Below, piece by piece: positions 33,656-45,407 of a DNA stretch of 64,000 nucleotides; the first letter of the stretch is position 1; each line of letters opens with the position of its first letter. Both the position numbers and the translations under genes were made by a program. A model generated the notes under the pieces. The model was given only the letters and a program-made list of their open reading frames with translations, did no database searches and had not been told where the DNA came from. The DNA is taken from assembly GCA_009809945.1 (NCBI GenBank), contig WTPW01000028.1, positions 205,688 through 269,687 on the forward strand, in the 5' to 3' direction. This stretch comes from Gigaspora margarita (taxonomy: Eukaryota; Glomeromycota; Glomeromycetes; Diversisporales; Gigasporaceae).

Positions 33656-34104
33656 AACATTACTTAAGCAAAATTACTGTAAGACTTACTTTAATTAATA
33701 GTTGTGCACGATCTTTACAATTAGCAAATCAAATTGAAAGAGATACTTGAGAGCACCCTAAGTATAATTAAATAAATTTTAATTTGATTTAGCCCAATGC
33801 ATTGATAAAGTCACGCTAGGGTTATTTTCGCGAGGATAACCTGATTTGTGGCTTATATGAAATTGAGACTTATATAAAAAATATAATAGCATATGATAGT
33901 GGTAGATGCATGTGATAGAGATTGTAGGTACATATGCATGCAGAGAGTATAAAGACACATGTGGAAGAAAAGGGGGAATCCCAGTGCTTTCTTACTTTGC
34001 TTGTCTTGTCACTTGTTCTCTTTGATGCCCGATAAGATTCTGGCTCCCATCCCTCCTGCCCTCTCTCATTCATTGCACCTAGCACCCTGTCTGTTGTCAT
34101 GTAA
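33656..34104. other. Non-coding stretch
   Basis: A minus-strand frame of 76 codons (33870-34100) has no recognisable motif. The sequence is richer in C than its neighbours between 33980 and 34095 but I cannot assign it. Confidence 0.35.
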
Positions 34105-34440
34105 AACGAGTCAAATGCGCCGTACTATAGCGTAGGCTCGAACTCACAAGAAAAAAAAAAGAGTTAAAGTAGAATGTGCCGCACCATTAGTGTGGGCTCG
34201 TACTTTCAAAAAAAAAAGAGTTGTAGTAGAATGCGCCGCTGGGATGTTACGGTCCGTCCTGGTCCGGTCTTGGTCCTAAAGACCAGTCCTGACTGAAAAC
34301 TGGTTGGACTGGTCCAAAAGACCAGTTCGGACCATGGTCCTTACAGGACCGTAACATCCCTATGCGCCACACCAAAGCATGGGCTCATACTTCCAAAAAA
34401 AAAATAAAGATGCCCCACACCTTAGTGTTGGCGATCCTCA
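34105..34440. repeat. Tandem array of ~60-bp units, GGGCTCGTACTT type
   Basis: Four imperfect units of the form TGCGCCGCACCATAGYGTGG, then GCTCGTACTTTC, then A8-A10 and GAGTT. One unit is split by the small hAT-like MITE at 34240-34362. The A-rich join in each unit could reflect retrotransposed SINE tails or simple slippage. Confidence 0.55.
34240..34362. mobile_element. Small hAT-like MITE (123 bp), GGTCC-rich
   Basis: Ends GGGATGTTACGGTCC / GGACCGTAACATCCC, flanked by TGCGCCGC and TGCGCCAC (34232-34239, 34363-34370; one mismatch). Nearly the whole element is GGTCC, GGACC and AGACCAGT words. It is related in style, not clearly in descent, to the element at 6791-8070. Confidence 0.75.
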
Positions 34441-34454
34441 ATTATGCTTCATCA

Positions 34455-34555
34455 CGTGATATATTCATATGTACATAAAGTTGTTATGAGCACAGTATAC
34501 ATAGAGTTGTTATGAGCACAGTATACATAGAGTTATGAGCACAGTATGTAATAGC
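34455..34555 (+). repeat. Tandem repeat, ~31-bp unit, three copies
   Basis: Repeats of TTATGAGCACAGTATACATA with GAGTTG between. No function evident. Confidence 0.65.
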
Positions 34556-34874
34556 AGAAGAGAAAAGTAATGGAGTGGAGCACTACTCCCATCACGTATC
34601 TTTATAATGTCTAATAAAGACAGTGTTTAATATTAAATCTAAGTGAGAATAATAGTGTATTTTGAATTCAAGATATATATAGTTACAATCATCGATTATA
34701 TCTTAATTTGTTTGATGATTTTGGTTAGAGTATTAGAAATTAAATAAGATAAACAATAGTTTAGGTCATTATGGGTAATTTATAGATGGGCGGAAATAAA
34801 CAAATTGTATGGGAATTTAGGGTAGTGGGAAGTGAATAAGGAGGGCTAGAACATATTTAGTTACAAAAAAAGAA

Positions 34875-34990
34875 TTAATCTAAATTTATATCTGCATGTA
34901 CAGTGCATAGAAACCCTTATTTTTTATTAAATAATTTATACCTGCATGTACAGTGCATAGAAACCCTATTTTTTTATTAAATAATTATTA
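34875..34990 (+). repeat. Tandem duplication, ~56-bp unit
   Basis: Two copies of CTGCATGTACAGTGCATAGA followed by AACCCT, a T-run and ATTAAATAATT. Confidence 0.7.
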
Positions 34991-35576
34991 ATGTAAATTG
35001 TAACAATAATAGCAATATTGAATTGTTTACTAAATATAGCATGATTTATAGCTATACAACATATATTAAATTGATATAAAATCTTTTTTTGTAGAGTAAT
35101 TCTTTTTAATGATCTTGGACTAGATAGCTTTTGTATTGATAAGACAATCACTAGAGCTACTTGGACGAGTAAATTTAGTCAAGCAAAAAATTTTGTTTCT
35201 AATATTGAGCGATAGGGTCTCTGACTATATTTGTTGTGAGATTGAACATGCTTATAATTACCTTTGGCAGCTCAGTTCTTTGGTGAAAGTGATTGTTTGT
35301 TCTGCAAAAATATGTTATTCACTGTATTATTCTTATAGTAAATAGTTTTTTTAGGTGCAGTTATAACCTTTAAAGGTAGGCTTAGGATCCAACTGTTACC
35401 TCTCTAAAAATTATTTTTTTATAGTTATAAAAACATTTATAGAGGGCATGATCATCACTATCATTGTCAACATAGTGAGGAGAGGAAGACCCAATGAGCT
35501 TCCCACAGTTTAATCCACTAAACTATGAAGACAAGAAATAGTTTGAGTGTATCCACCTCGAAATTTATATAAATAT
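34991..35576. other. Non-coding stretch
   Basis: Short frames exist on both strands (for example 35136-35345 plus) but none shows a known motif. I see no gene. Confidence 0.35.
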
Positions 35577-35812
35577 ATGGGGTGGGTCAATAGAAAAGGG
35601 ACAAATTATTTTTAGTAAAATTTTTTAATTTTTAAATTAAAATATCTTGACAACTATTTAATCAAATTTGCCAAAAATTTTTTTATTTTAATCTTGAAAT
35701 AAATTTATTAAATTTATTAAGATAGTTGTTAAGATATTTAAGCTTAAAGTCAAGAAAACTTTTACTTAGAAAACATTTGTCCCTTTCTATTGACTCACCC
35801 CCATATATACTA
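35577..35812. mobile_element. MITE with GGGTGGGTCAATAGAAA ends
   Basis: Left GGGGTGGGTCAATAGAAAAG and right complement GGGGGTGAGTCAATAGAAAG, both followed by GGGACAAAT. Arms pair through ATCTTGACAACTATTTA. Flanks are AT repeats, so the target duplication (perhaps TA) cannot be read. Confidence 0.65.
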
Positions 35813-36066
35813 TTGATAATTTAATCCAATTATATAATAAAGAAATAAGGGTTGAATGTTTTTATATAAAAATAAAATTTTTCAGATAAGAAGCCCAGAT
35901 ATTAAGCTAATATAGTATTTTTATGTAGAAATTTTTTTACGATTTCTAATAGTTGTAAATATTAAGCAAGATTTTAGATTATATAACTTACGTATAGAAT
36001 ATCTAAATGATCATAATTGTGTATAGTCGAAGGGATTCTCAATAGAGAGTACAGATTTTGGTTTAA

Positions 36067-36582
36067 GGGTAGGGGGTACAAATTGCAAATTACATATAAA
36101 ATTCGTGGTATTGATTTATTCTTTTTAAAATTTTGTAAAATTTTTTTAAGCAAATCATTTATAAACTATTAAATAAAAGTATAGAGCAGGTTTTTCTGAT
36201 TCTAAAAATAGCAAAATTGTTAAAATTGGTTGAATATTCATCAAGTTATGACGATTTAAATTTTAGTTGTCAAAAGTTGTTTACAAAATCATATGATGAT
36301 CATATGATATCGACCAATCAAAATTGATCATTTTGTATAACTGGGGGAAATTTGAGCCCACTGGGGAAACTTTATGATATATAGAAGTATAATTTTTTTA
36401 AATATATACTTTATTAAAATTTTGCTATTATATAATGTGCATTTTGTTTTATATATTATAAAATTTTAATCAAATTTGATTACAACTGTGAAAAGTTTTA
36501 TTAGTAGCACATTTTTAATTTCTATATAAATCTCATTGTACTACTGAAATCATATGATAAATGATCTACGTACCCCCTACCC
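36067..36582. mobile_element. MITE with GGGTAGGGGGTAC ends at a TTAA site
   Basis: Ends GGGTAGGGGGTACAAATTG and complement GGGTAGGGGGTACGTAGAT, flanked by TTAA on both sides. TTAA suggests piggyBac-like; a 3-bp TAA or TTA duplication (Harbinger-like) reads equally well. Internal arms carry CATATGATGATCATATGAT-like words. Confidence 0.6.
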
Positions 36583-36708
36583 TTAATGATAATATATAGA
36601 ATAATTTGGTTAATAACTGTGCTAAAGTAGAGATCAAATTTTGAATAGGTATGGATTGGCTATATTCTAAAATTAATAGTTATTTCGTAGTTTAATATTA
36701 ATGACAAG

Positions 36709-37169
36709 TAGAGTACCTGGCATAGCAAAAAATTTAATGTACCATATGCCATGCCAACTATTTAAATTCATGCCAAGATGCCACCCTGGCATGCCATTAA
36801 ATTACATATACATAATATAAATAAAAAAATTTTGTATATTTAATATTAAAAACTGTTTTATAACTAAAATTATATGCCAAAATACTTACTTTAAGATCAA
36901 AAATTAATTGTTATAGTAAAATTTTGTTATTTATATATATTTTTTACAATTTCTTATATTTTTTATATATATACAAGGTCCTGTAATTTTATTGGATCCG
37001 GACCAAGAATTTTAGAATCGGAGATGATTTTAGTCTGAAATTTTCTTGATATAAAGCACTTTATATAAGTGGCATGCCTAATATCTATTTGAGATTTTGA
37101 TATGCCATAGGCATGCCTCAATTGGCATACCATAGTGGCATGCCAATGACTGCTATGCCAGGTACCCTA
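36709..37169. mobile_element. hAT-like MITE rich in GGCATGCC words
   Basis: Ends TAGAGTACCTGGCATAGCA / complement TAGGGTACCTGGCATAGCA, flanked by the perfect 8-bp duplication ATGACAAG (36701-36708, 37170-37177). Both ends are crowded with GGCATGCC, ATGCCA and TGGCAT words. Confidence 0.85.
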
Positions 37170-38595
37170 ATGACAAGGTTTGGGTTCTAGAGGATGCAAA
37201 TATGGTGAGTAATTTATTATTTAAGCAAAATGCAGTTCTAAATTTTTATTGCTACTCCTAATTCATTATGCTGTACTTTCAAACCCATAACAAATTCCAA
37301 GTATAAAATTATCACAAAAAATAATTGTTCACAAGTTACACATTCAATCTAAATTTGACATGTATGAAAACTATTTATATAAAGGCTACAAAAAATTATA
37401 CATAAAGCATTTAAAACTTTTTAATACTATTACAGAAATTGAACTTATTATTTATTTGAACAAGTTCGTGCATTGTGGCCTCTCAGATTACAAATTCCAC
37501 ATTTTCACTTAATACTTGTTTCTTCAAAATCATTTTCAGAGTTATTTTCAGAATTATCTTCAGAATTATCTTCAGACTTATCTTCAGAATTATCTTCAGA
37601 ATTGCCAGATTCAGCTAAATTTGAACAAGTGCGAGAGTTATAACCTTTTGTGTTGCAAATTTCACATCTTTTTAAACTTTTTCTTTCTTTAACATTTTTA
37701 GTTTTTTCTATATTAGTGACAAAAATTATTAAACTTTAATAACTACACTATTCAATTCACAATGCTAATAATAAATACAAACCTAAACTATGGTCACTGT
37801 CAACATCATAATCATCCAGTTTATCATAACCAATTTGCTTTTTATTTTTGCTTTTTGAAATATTTGTTTTGTCATTAAAGCCTTTAATTCTTTTTGACTT
37901 TTGGCCTTTTGTTTTAACACTTATAGGATTATTTATAGTATGGGCAAATTCCTCAGGATTATTATTCTTAGTCTGATTATTCTCAGTAAGTTCGAGTTCT
38001 ATTTCTTTAGTGAGGTTTTCATGCATTTTATAAAGCTCTTCAGTTCTATTCATCATAATCGCCAAGTTTAATATCTTTTTCATCATTCCAAATCCTTTTC
38101 CCCATTGTTGTCTATGAATCATTTCATGCTGTACTGATTTGCTAAAAACATGCTTTTCACAAATTTGTTCTAAAATAGAAAAGTCAACTTCTAAATTATG
38201 TTCAGACACATTTGATTGACTATTCAAGCCTGTTGTGATTGCTGGTTCAAGAAATATGGAGACATCTTCTATTAATGCATTTAAGTACCATCGTTGAGGT
38301 ATAAGTCCAATATGAAATTTTGCAATTTTTGAAAGAAGCATTACTGCAAAAAAATGATGACATACAAGACCATGGTTTATTAATGTTAAATATGTACAAA
38401 GATGCATATTATTATTGTAAAGAACAATAAAATACATGCTTTTTTGGTCAATTATAAAAATATGCCAAAGTTCATAAATTTTTGTTTGCTTAAGACCATT
38501 AATTAGCTCTTTTAGCTCAATAATACTTGCATCGAACATGTCTTCAGAAAACATTCCTGGTAGCAAATCAGTAATAATCTATAAAATATACAATA

Positions 38596-40332
38596 TGGTC
38601 CGGTGCAAAAATGTAGATACACCAGTATGCTTATAATAAAAATTTTTTTTTTTAAATTTAATATAAATATTTAAATTACTTCATTTTTTATGTAGGTTTT
38701 GGAAAATAATTTATTATAAATTTTATTAAAACTTTTATATTTTTATAAAAATTTTTATTAATCACTCAATTCTTCGATTTCGAGATCTTCATAATCACTT
38801 TCAGCCAACAATACGTTGTCACTTAAATTTTTATACTCAACGGCCTTACTAAGGGATCTTCTCCAAAATCCAACAATAACTTTAGTGGAGACCTTCTCTT
38901 TAAAGGCTTGCAATAATTTATTTCGGATTACTAGAAGATTTGGGTGAGGACCTGTCCTGGCAACTTCATCTTTTACGATTGACCAAACCCCCTTGATCGG
39001 TTGAAGTTCGCAATAATAAGGCGGGTATAAAGCAAATTGTGGCCATATTTTCTAGCTATCTGAACACATGCAAAAGGCACATTTTTCTTATTCAATTTTA
39101 CTAACTCATAAAGTTCTGCTTTGCTAGGAGAATCGGGAATAACAATACCATTTGACAATAACCATGCAATTATTGTATTCTTATTCGAGTTTGATGTTGG
39201 CACTTGCTCGATTCGATGTTTGTGATAATGAGCACTATCCATGTGAATGTCTGCTGGTCCATAGAGTCTCTTGATATTATCACAAAGCTTTTTGAAAAGA
39301 TCTTCAAAAATTTCAGACGTAAAATTACCATGATAATCGACACGATCTACTGTAATGTTAGAGTTTCGAACACTTCAGGAACATCATCCCAACTATCTGA
39401 ATTTGCTCGTTTTCTCCCTTTGGATGATAGTGGTTTGATTGATGGATCCCATATTACAATAGAATTGGGAATAACTTCACCATAAAGCTTGTTAGTCTTA
39501 CCATTTCGCATTACTACAATGGTGCCAAAGATAACAATTAGAGGACCACGCCCTTGTGAGTATACAATTCCATGATTTGGAACCCAAGTGCAATTTGTAG
39601 TGTGATGAAGGTGACAGTATGATTCGTCTAAGAAAACTTCTGGCCTTGTTGGAACATTATTTTTTTCTTCCAAATTTTTGAACCTACGCCGCAAATAGCA
39701 GCTACGAAAGGCAAAATTTGCTGGTGACTCATGCAAGATATTTCTTCATTCACCATGGCCGTAATAGTAATCTAAGGTATAGAGTAGACATAGTAACTGC
39801 CACTTGGAAAAGTTATGACCACTTTCTTCAAGTTCTTGTCGTAATATATGTGTTGAAAGTGGGGAACCAGATGCATTTGCAGACATAATAAAGGTGTGAA
39901 TAAGCTCAGGTACACTTATGTCATGAATATTTTTCGGTCTACCCAGTTTTTTTTGTGCCGGAAGTTCTTGATTTTTTTTTTGTTTTGTTCAGCAACAACA
40001 CGCGCAACTGTTGTTTCCCCAACACCAAGTGCCAGGGCAACCTTCTTGTGTAATGATATGTGCTGATGGTGAGTTGGTGGTTGTTGAGCCTTTAAAAAGT
40101 ATTGGTGTACGTTAAAAATCATCTTTCATTCGTTGCTAGTTAACGGGCTTCGATCTCCATTAAAGTCATCCATCAGAAAAAAAATTGAATTGTTTTTGCC
40201 AAAAATTTAAAGTTTGGAACTATTCTTACCTTATATATTATTTGTCCGTTCATGTGACTTGATTGGGACGTTTTTGATCAGGGCAAAAATTAGGTACCAA
40301 TTTTTGTGTATCTACATTTTTGCACCGGCCCA
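38596..40332 (-). mobile_element. Tc1/mariner (IS630)-like transposon in the MULE intron
   Basis: Terminal repeats TGGTCCGGTGCAAAAATGTA and complement TGGGCCGGTGCAAAAATGTA, flanked by TA on both sides (38594-38595, 40333-40334), the hallmark of this superfamily. It carries one transposase gene on the minus strand. Inserted in the large intron of the MULE gene, beside the palindromic element P3. Confidence 0.85.
38758..40173 (-). pseudogene. IS630/Tc1-type DDE transposase (broken)
   Basis: About 470 codons from ATG at 40173 (MDDFNGDRSPL) to TAA at 38758 (ending EIEELSD). An N-terminal helix-turn-helix is visible (KVALALGVGETTVARVV). The catalytic fold is recognisable: first aspartate in FLDESYCHLHH (about 39640), second in IHMDSAHYHKHR (about 39240), and the last acidic site in YYCELQPIKGVWSIVKDEV, where lysine replaces the usual glutamate of NPIE. 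The C-terminal tail GFWRRSLSKAVEY is typical of fungal members. Stops (one at codon 16 or so) and frame shifts are present, so this copy cannot be active. Confidence 0.8.
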
Positions 40333-40369
40333 TATTAAAGTATCATTTTACTTTTTTTATTATTTCATA

Positions 40370-41488
40370 AAGTAGATATGGATATTATGGCGCACTGCTG
40401 ATATCTTATGATCTACTGATCAGAATTCTACAATTTTGGTACCAATCGATTCGTCTCAGTGAGACGAATTGATTGGCACCAAAATTGTAGAATTCTGACC
40501 AATAGATCACGAGATATTGCTATTAAAGTAATTTTTAAAGTAGATATGGGTATTATGGTAATAGAATTATTGTAGTGTACAGCAATATCTTGTGAACTAT
40601 CGATCAGAATCATGTAATTTTGGTACCATTCGACTTGACTCATCAAGACGAATTGAATGGTACCAAAATTATGTGATTCTGATCGATACTTCTTAAGTTA
40701 TCATAATTTAACCAAAATAAGCTACGCAAAACAAACTTTAAAATTAACATAAAATAATGAATAACTCTTGGTAGAACAGTCCATTTTCGATACTTTTACC
40801 GCCAAAATGTCTGCCTTGAAGAGGCGATTCCAACAAGCCCAAACTCGCTAAAATCCAATCACGGGATCACAGGATCATTAAGGTTTTATTATTGTTTTGA
40901 TGAAAATATATAAGTTCAACTAATCAATTTTTTATCAAAAACAATACAAAAACCTTAGCGATCCCATGATCCCGTGATTGGATTTTAGTGAATTTGGGCT
41001 TGTTGGAATCGCCTCTTCAAGGCGAACATTTTGGTGGTAAAATTATCAAAAACGGGCTGTTCTATCAAGAGTTATTCATTATTTTATATTAATTTTAAAA
41101 TTTGCTTTGCGCAGCTTATTTTGGTTAAATTATGTTATATCGAGAAATATCAGTCCAAATCACATGATGTGGTACCATTCGATTCGTCTCAATGAGACAA
41201 ATTGAATAGTATCAAAATCATTAGATTCTGATCAACAGATCTCAATAGATCATGAAAAATAGTATGTGCGCCATAATTGGTACCTGCATTATAATTTATT
41301 ATTTTACTTTGTATTTATTTAATTAACGATATCTTATGATCTAGTGATTAGAATTGAATGATTTTGGTACCATTCGATTCGCCTTGGTGTGACGAATCCA
41401 ATGGTACCAAAATCATTCAATTCTGATTGATACATTATGTATTATTAGCCAAAATGCTTAACTGCACCATAATACCCATATCCACCTT
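40370..41488. mobile_element. Palindromic element P3 of hairpin modules
   Basis: Ends AAGTAGATATGGATATTATG and complement AAGGTGGATATGGGTATTAT. Four hairpin units with GGTACCA, TCGATTCGTCTC and GAGACGAAT-type stems lie at about 40418-40505, 40590-40690, 41150-41235 and 41335-41430. The central palindrome (arms 40690-40910 and 40920-41130) is homologous to that of P1 (AAAATCCAATCACGGGATCA). End motifs recur inside at about 40538 and 41262. It sits 35 bases from the MULE intron donor. Confidence 0.75.
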
Positions 41489-41959
41489 ACTAATTATGTA
41501 ATTATTTAATTATAATTTCTTACTTGTTGTTCAAGCCCATCTTTGAGATTAACCGTGTGACACCGGTAATGTATACTACGATTAATTTCATTTCGTTGAA
41601 GCTTTAAAATTGCTGGTATTAAAAAACACTGGCATGACACATTAATCTCACTAAAATATCTATTAGAATATTGCTCTTCTCTATTTACTGGAAGCTGATC
41701 TATAGTCTCATTACAGTCAGGGCATATACCCAATTTGGTCATCGATGATCTGCACCTTATTTAGTAATGGTCATCAATCAGATAATTCCAGATTTTTCTT
41801 TCGACATAATTGACCAATCAAATTTTAATAATTTTTTATTATATTTTTTACTAAAAAAATTATAACTTTACAAGTTATTAACAAAACAGTAAAAAATCAA
41901 GATTCTAATTCTTCACAATTCTATGATTCTATATACAAGCTTACTAACAGATCCAAAAC

Positions 41960-42790
41960 GACGTAACAAACATACATTTAAAAAAAATTTTGATAAATGT
42001 TTTTGCAACGAAATCAGCCATAACTCCGCGAATTCTTGCCCAAATAATCTAAAAATTGAGAGTATAAACCTTCTCGACCCCCTCTGAAAGTTTACTTAGA
42101 AGCACAAAGGCAGTTTCCTTTGGCTAACATATCCAAAATGACGTAATGAATATACTTATGCTTAGAAAAAAAATTTCAATGAATGTTTTCGCAAAGAAAA
42201 TTAATCATAACTTCGCATGTTCTTGACCAAATAACCTAAAAATTGAGATTCAAACCCTTTTCGATCCCCTCTACAAGTTTACTTAGAGGCACTAAGGCTG
42301 TTTCCTTTGTCTAACATACCCAAAACGACATGACGAATATACTTACGTTTAGACAAAAAATTTCAATGAACGTTTTCGCAACGAAATCGACTATAACTCC
42401 ACGAGTTCTTGGCCAAAGAATCTAAAAATTGAGTTTCTAACCATTCTCGATCCCCTCTACAAGTTTACTTAGAGGCAATCAGGATGTATCATTTGGCCAA
42501 CATGCCCAAAATGACGTGACGATTATACTTACGTTTAGACAAAAAATTTTAATGAACGTTTTTGCAACGAGATCGAACATAACTCCATAAGTTCTTGACC
42601 AAATAATCTAAAAATTGAGATTCTAACCCTTCTCGATCCCCTCAACAAGTTTACTTAGAGGCATAAAGACTGTTGCCTTTGGCCAACATGCCCAAACCGA
42701 CGTGACGAATATACTTACGTTTAGACAAAATATTTTAACAAACTTTTTGCAAATCGACTATAATTCCATGAGTTCTCTACCAGATCTGTA
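41960..42790. repeat. 186-bp tandem satellite, about four copies
   Basis: The word AAAAATTGAG recurs at 42051, 42238, 42424 and 42610, giving spacings of 187, 186 and 186. Each unit has CCCTCTACAAGTTTACTTAG, CATGCCCAAAACGACGTGAC and TACTTACGTTTAGACAAAAA. The units interrupt the MULE gene between its linker and its YFSEI part. 186 is a multiple of three, but I see no open frame across it. Confidence 0.8.
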
Positions 42791-44775
42791 TTTGTCAACT
42801 AAATCTTTAACAATGTGTAGATCTTGCGCTTTTTGTTTCTGGTAAATTTGACACTACAAAAAATTGGTTAGTTAACAAGATCGCTTGTTCCAACTACAGA
42901 ACTAGCAAATTTTGTGTCAAAAAAATCACGATCTTAAGGTTTCACTTACTTTTTTTAGTTCAATTTATAATAGGGGATTAATTGGGATGATTGAAAGTAG
43001 TGGTTTTACACTAACTATTCAAATATCGTTTAGTAACAAGTGAATATAAAAAATCTTGTGAATCCTTTAAGAGAAAATGGCGCAAAAAAACGTGACAGAG
43101 CCAATCAAATTTTGCCAAATTTCGTAGATCATTTTAGATCTTTGATTTCAATTTTGGTATATGCCCTGACTGCATTAAGGCATACAAACTGGCTTTCTTT
43201 CTCCAACAATTTCTCAATACTTTGTTCAAGCTCTAAGACTGATGATAATCCATTTATACAATTCTTAATTTTAGCATTATAAGACTCAACACGCTGTGTG
43301 CTTTGCATACTGGCATTGAATGCACGGTATGTAAAGCATAGTGCCCAAGCTTCTCTGCAACGATAAAGTTGATGCTGCAAATAATTTGCAGCATCAGCAT
43401 ATTTTTGTAAAAATATAGCCCATTTTTCCTCAAAAATTGACTCTATACAACTATTGCGTATATGACAAAAATCTGCAAAAAATTCACCTATCCTTCATGA
43501 TATTTACTAATAAAATAGTTATCTAAATTTTTTGAATATGGAATAGGCAGAAATAGTGTTTTGTTATAGGTAAAGAATTGCTAGCTGCTGCAATCATTGC
43601 AGAGTCAGCATCTGTATAAAGCAAACGTGAAGCCAGATTACCTGTTGCCTTAAGAATATTTGTGAATAACCATTCATACATTTTTTTTGTTTCATCAGAC
43701 ACAATAGCAGTAGCTGTAAGATAAGAATAGTTATGATTATCTACAAGTATAATAATACATAATATTATTGAGTAGTGATTAGTTTTTGCTATAGAATCTA
43801 GAAGAACAACATCATGAAAGCGAGCCCACAGCTGCTGCTAGCCTGGGCTCATCCAAAAAAGCCTTGTAAGATGATTCTTCAAATTGAACATCAATATAAA
43901 AAGTAGGATCGATCTGCTGTTTCTACACAAGCTCAAGGTACAATGAATCAGTGTCACTTATTTCTCCTTTTTTATACTGAATTGATTGAATCATATTATA
44001 TACATTGCGATCATGAACATATTTGTCTAGAAATTTTTTTTGTAAAATCTCAATTATTGCCCCAGCACGCACTTCGCAACTTGCAAGAAATTTTATTTCA
44101 TTACTCATTTCTGAAGTAAGCTTTCATTATTGTGTTGCAGCCATATTTATGTTGTTTACAAGTATGTGATTATGTTGACCGTCAATTTTTGATATATATA
44201 TTCTATTATCACTTTTGTGCTGATATGCATTAACTTAAAATGTACAGCCAATAGTATTATGACCACTATCACAGTCATTAATAACATGTGCTTCTTTTCG
44301 AGGTACATATAGTCGACCCTTAGCACATTTATAAGTATAGCGCTAGGAATCCTATCTCCTTTGTCTTTTTCACTACAGGTAATCGTAAATGCGAATTCAC
44401 TTTCTAATCTATGATTATTAAACCATTCATTAAGGTCTCCCCAATCTTTAAAACTCTTATTTGGTTCAATAGGATATCGCAGTTCTGAATATTCTTCATT
44501 GTCTTGGCTTTCACAAGTTTCAGTCACATCAAACTAATAGATTTATTTGAAGATGAACTTGAGGAGCTTTCTATACATTTTACAGCTTCATTGTCCTGGT
44601 TACTTGGCTCAAATGTATTAAAAAAGGCTTCTATGTTGCCAGGCCCAAATGTATTAAAAAAAGCCTCTGGATTGTTGGGATCGATTGTATTAAAAAAATT
44701 CTCTGGATTACCAAAGTTAAATTCACAAAAAAAATTATTCATATTACTAGGCCCAAACATGCTACCAGACATCAA

Positions 44776-45407
44776 AGGATCTACTGCAAGAAAGTAAAAA
44801 TCTGGTTACAATATACTTCTAAAGCTTTAGTTATACTAAAAAAAATTGTATAAATTTATTCACATTACCCAATTCAGTATCAAAAAATTTTTTGTGTTAC
44901 TAGACTCATAATTATTTGTATTACCAGGTCCATACATGTCGTCGAATATCAAGAAATCAACTACAAAGAAAAAAAGAACTAGATGACAATATACTTCTAA
45001 AGCACTAAAGTCGAATGCATTGAAAAAATTTTATCTGCATTACCAAATTCAGTATTAAAAAAATTTTTTGCATTACCAGATTCGTAATTTTCTGTATTAC
45101 TAGGTTCAAATATATCATTAGATATCAAGGGATCAACTGCAAAGAAAAAAAGAAAATCAGGTTACAACCTACTTCTAAAGCGTAAATTCAAAATGCACTA
45201 AAAAAAATTTATCCATATTACTAGATTTGCATTAAAAAAATTTTTTGTATTACCAGATCTGTAAATATTTTCTGCGTCACTAGGTTCAAGCATTTTAATG
45301 AATATCAAATGATCAACCGCAAAGAGAAAGAGAATCTGACGATTGTAAAAGAAAAAAAAAGAATTGAGGTTGTAAAAAAAATAAAAATAAAATAAATAAA
45401 ATTTACT
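44776..45407 (-). repeat. Imperfect repeats upstream of the MULE gene
   Basis: Three or four diverged units with GATCAACTGCAAAGAAAAA and ACTAGGTTCAAATATATC. Their minus-strand translation repeats SGNTKNFFN and similar, continuing the repeat at the N terminus of the MULE product. They may be extra N-terminal exons or decayed duplicates. Confidence 0.45.

Larger units (their letters stand above)
37448..44775 (-). pseudogene. MULE transposase gene: FAR1 domain, MULE domain, SWIM and CCHC fingers (broken)
   Basis: This is a Mutator-like transposase of the FAR1 type. From the N terminus (minus strand): a Asn/Phe-rich repeat region and serine run (44775-44540), a FAR1 DNA-binding domain (FKDWGDLNEWFNNHR, FAFTITCSEKD, then in another frame GRLYVPRKEAHVIND), a decayed MULE catalytic region (AIVSDETKKMYEWLF, LLYTDADSAM, about 43830-43550), the linker STQRVESYNAKIKN (43300), YFSEI and LKLQRNEINRS (41742-41524), a SWIM finger (LCTYLTLINHGLVCHHFF, where the usual CxC is CTY), and two zinc knuckles CEICNTKGYNSRTC and CGICNLRGHNARTC joined by an SED-rich acidic linker; stop at 37448. 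The intron 41523-38579 joins phase 0 to phase 0; a smaller one near 37770-37710 joins phase 1. Frame shifts (for example at 44524) and a satellite insertion show it is dead. Confidence 0.75.

Noticed and set aside
33870-34100. Minus-strand 76-codon frame
   Set aside because: No motif, no neighbouring exon and biased local composition; not enough to call a gene.
36067-36582. Firm piggyBac assignment from the TTAA site
   Set aside because: A 3-bp duplication shifted by one base reads the same, so Harbinger-like cannot be excluded without more copies.
41960-42790. CRISPR-like array from regular spacing
   Set aside because: Units are 186 bp and similar along their whole length with no distinct spacers; it is a plain tandem satellite in a eukaryotic genome.
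37448-45407. LTR element reading for the zinc-knuckle CCHC motifs
   Set aside because: The knuckles follow a SWIM finger and a FAR1/MULE domain; there are no long terminal repeats, integrase or reverse transcriptase. I found no retrovirus-like or capsid-bearing element in the window.
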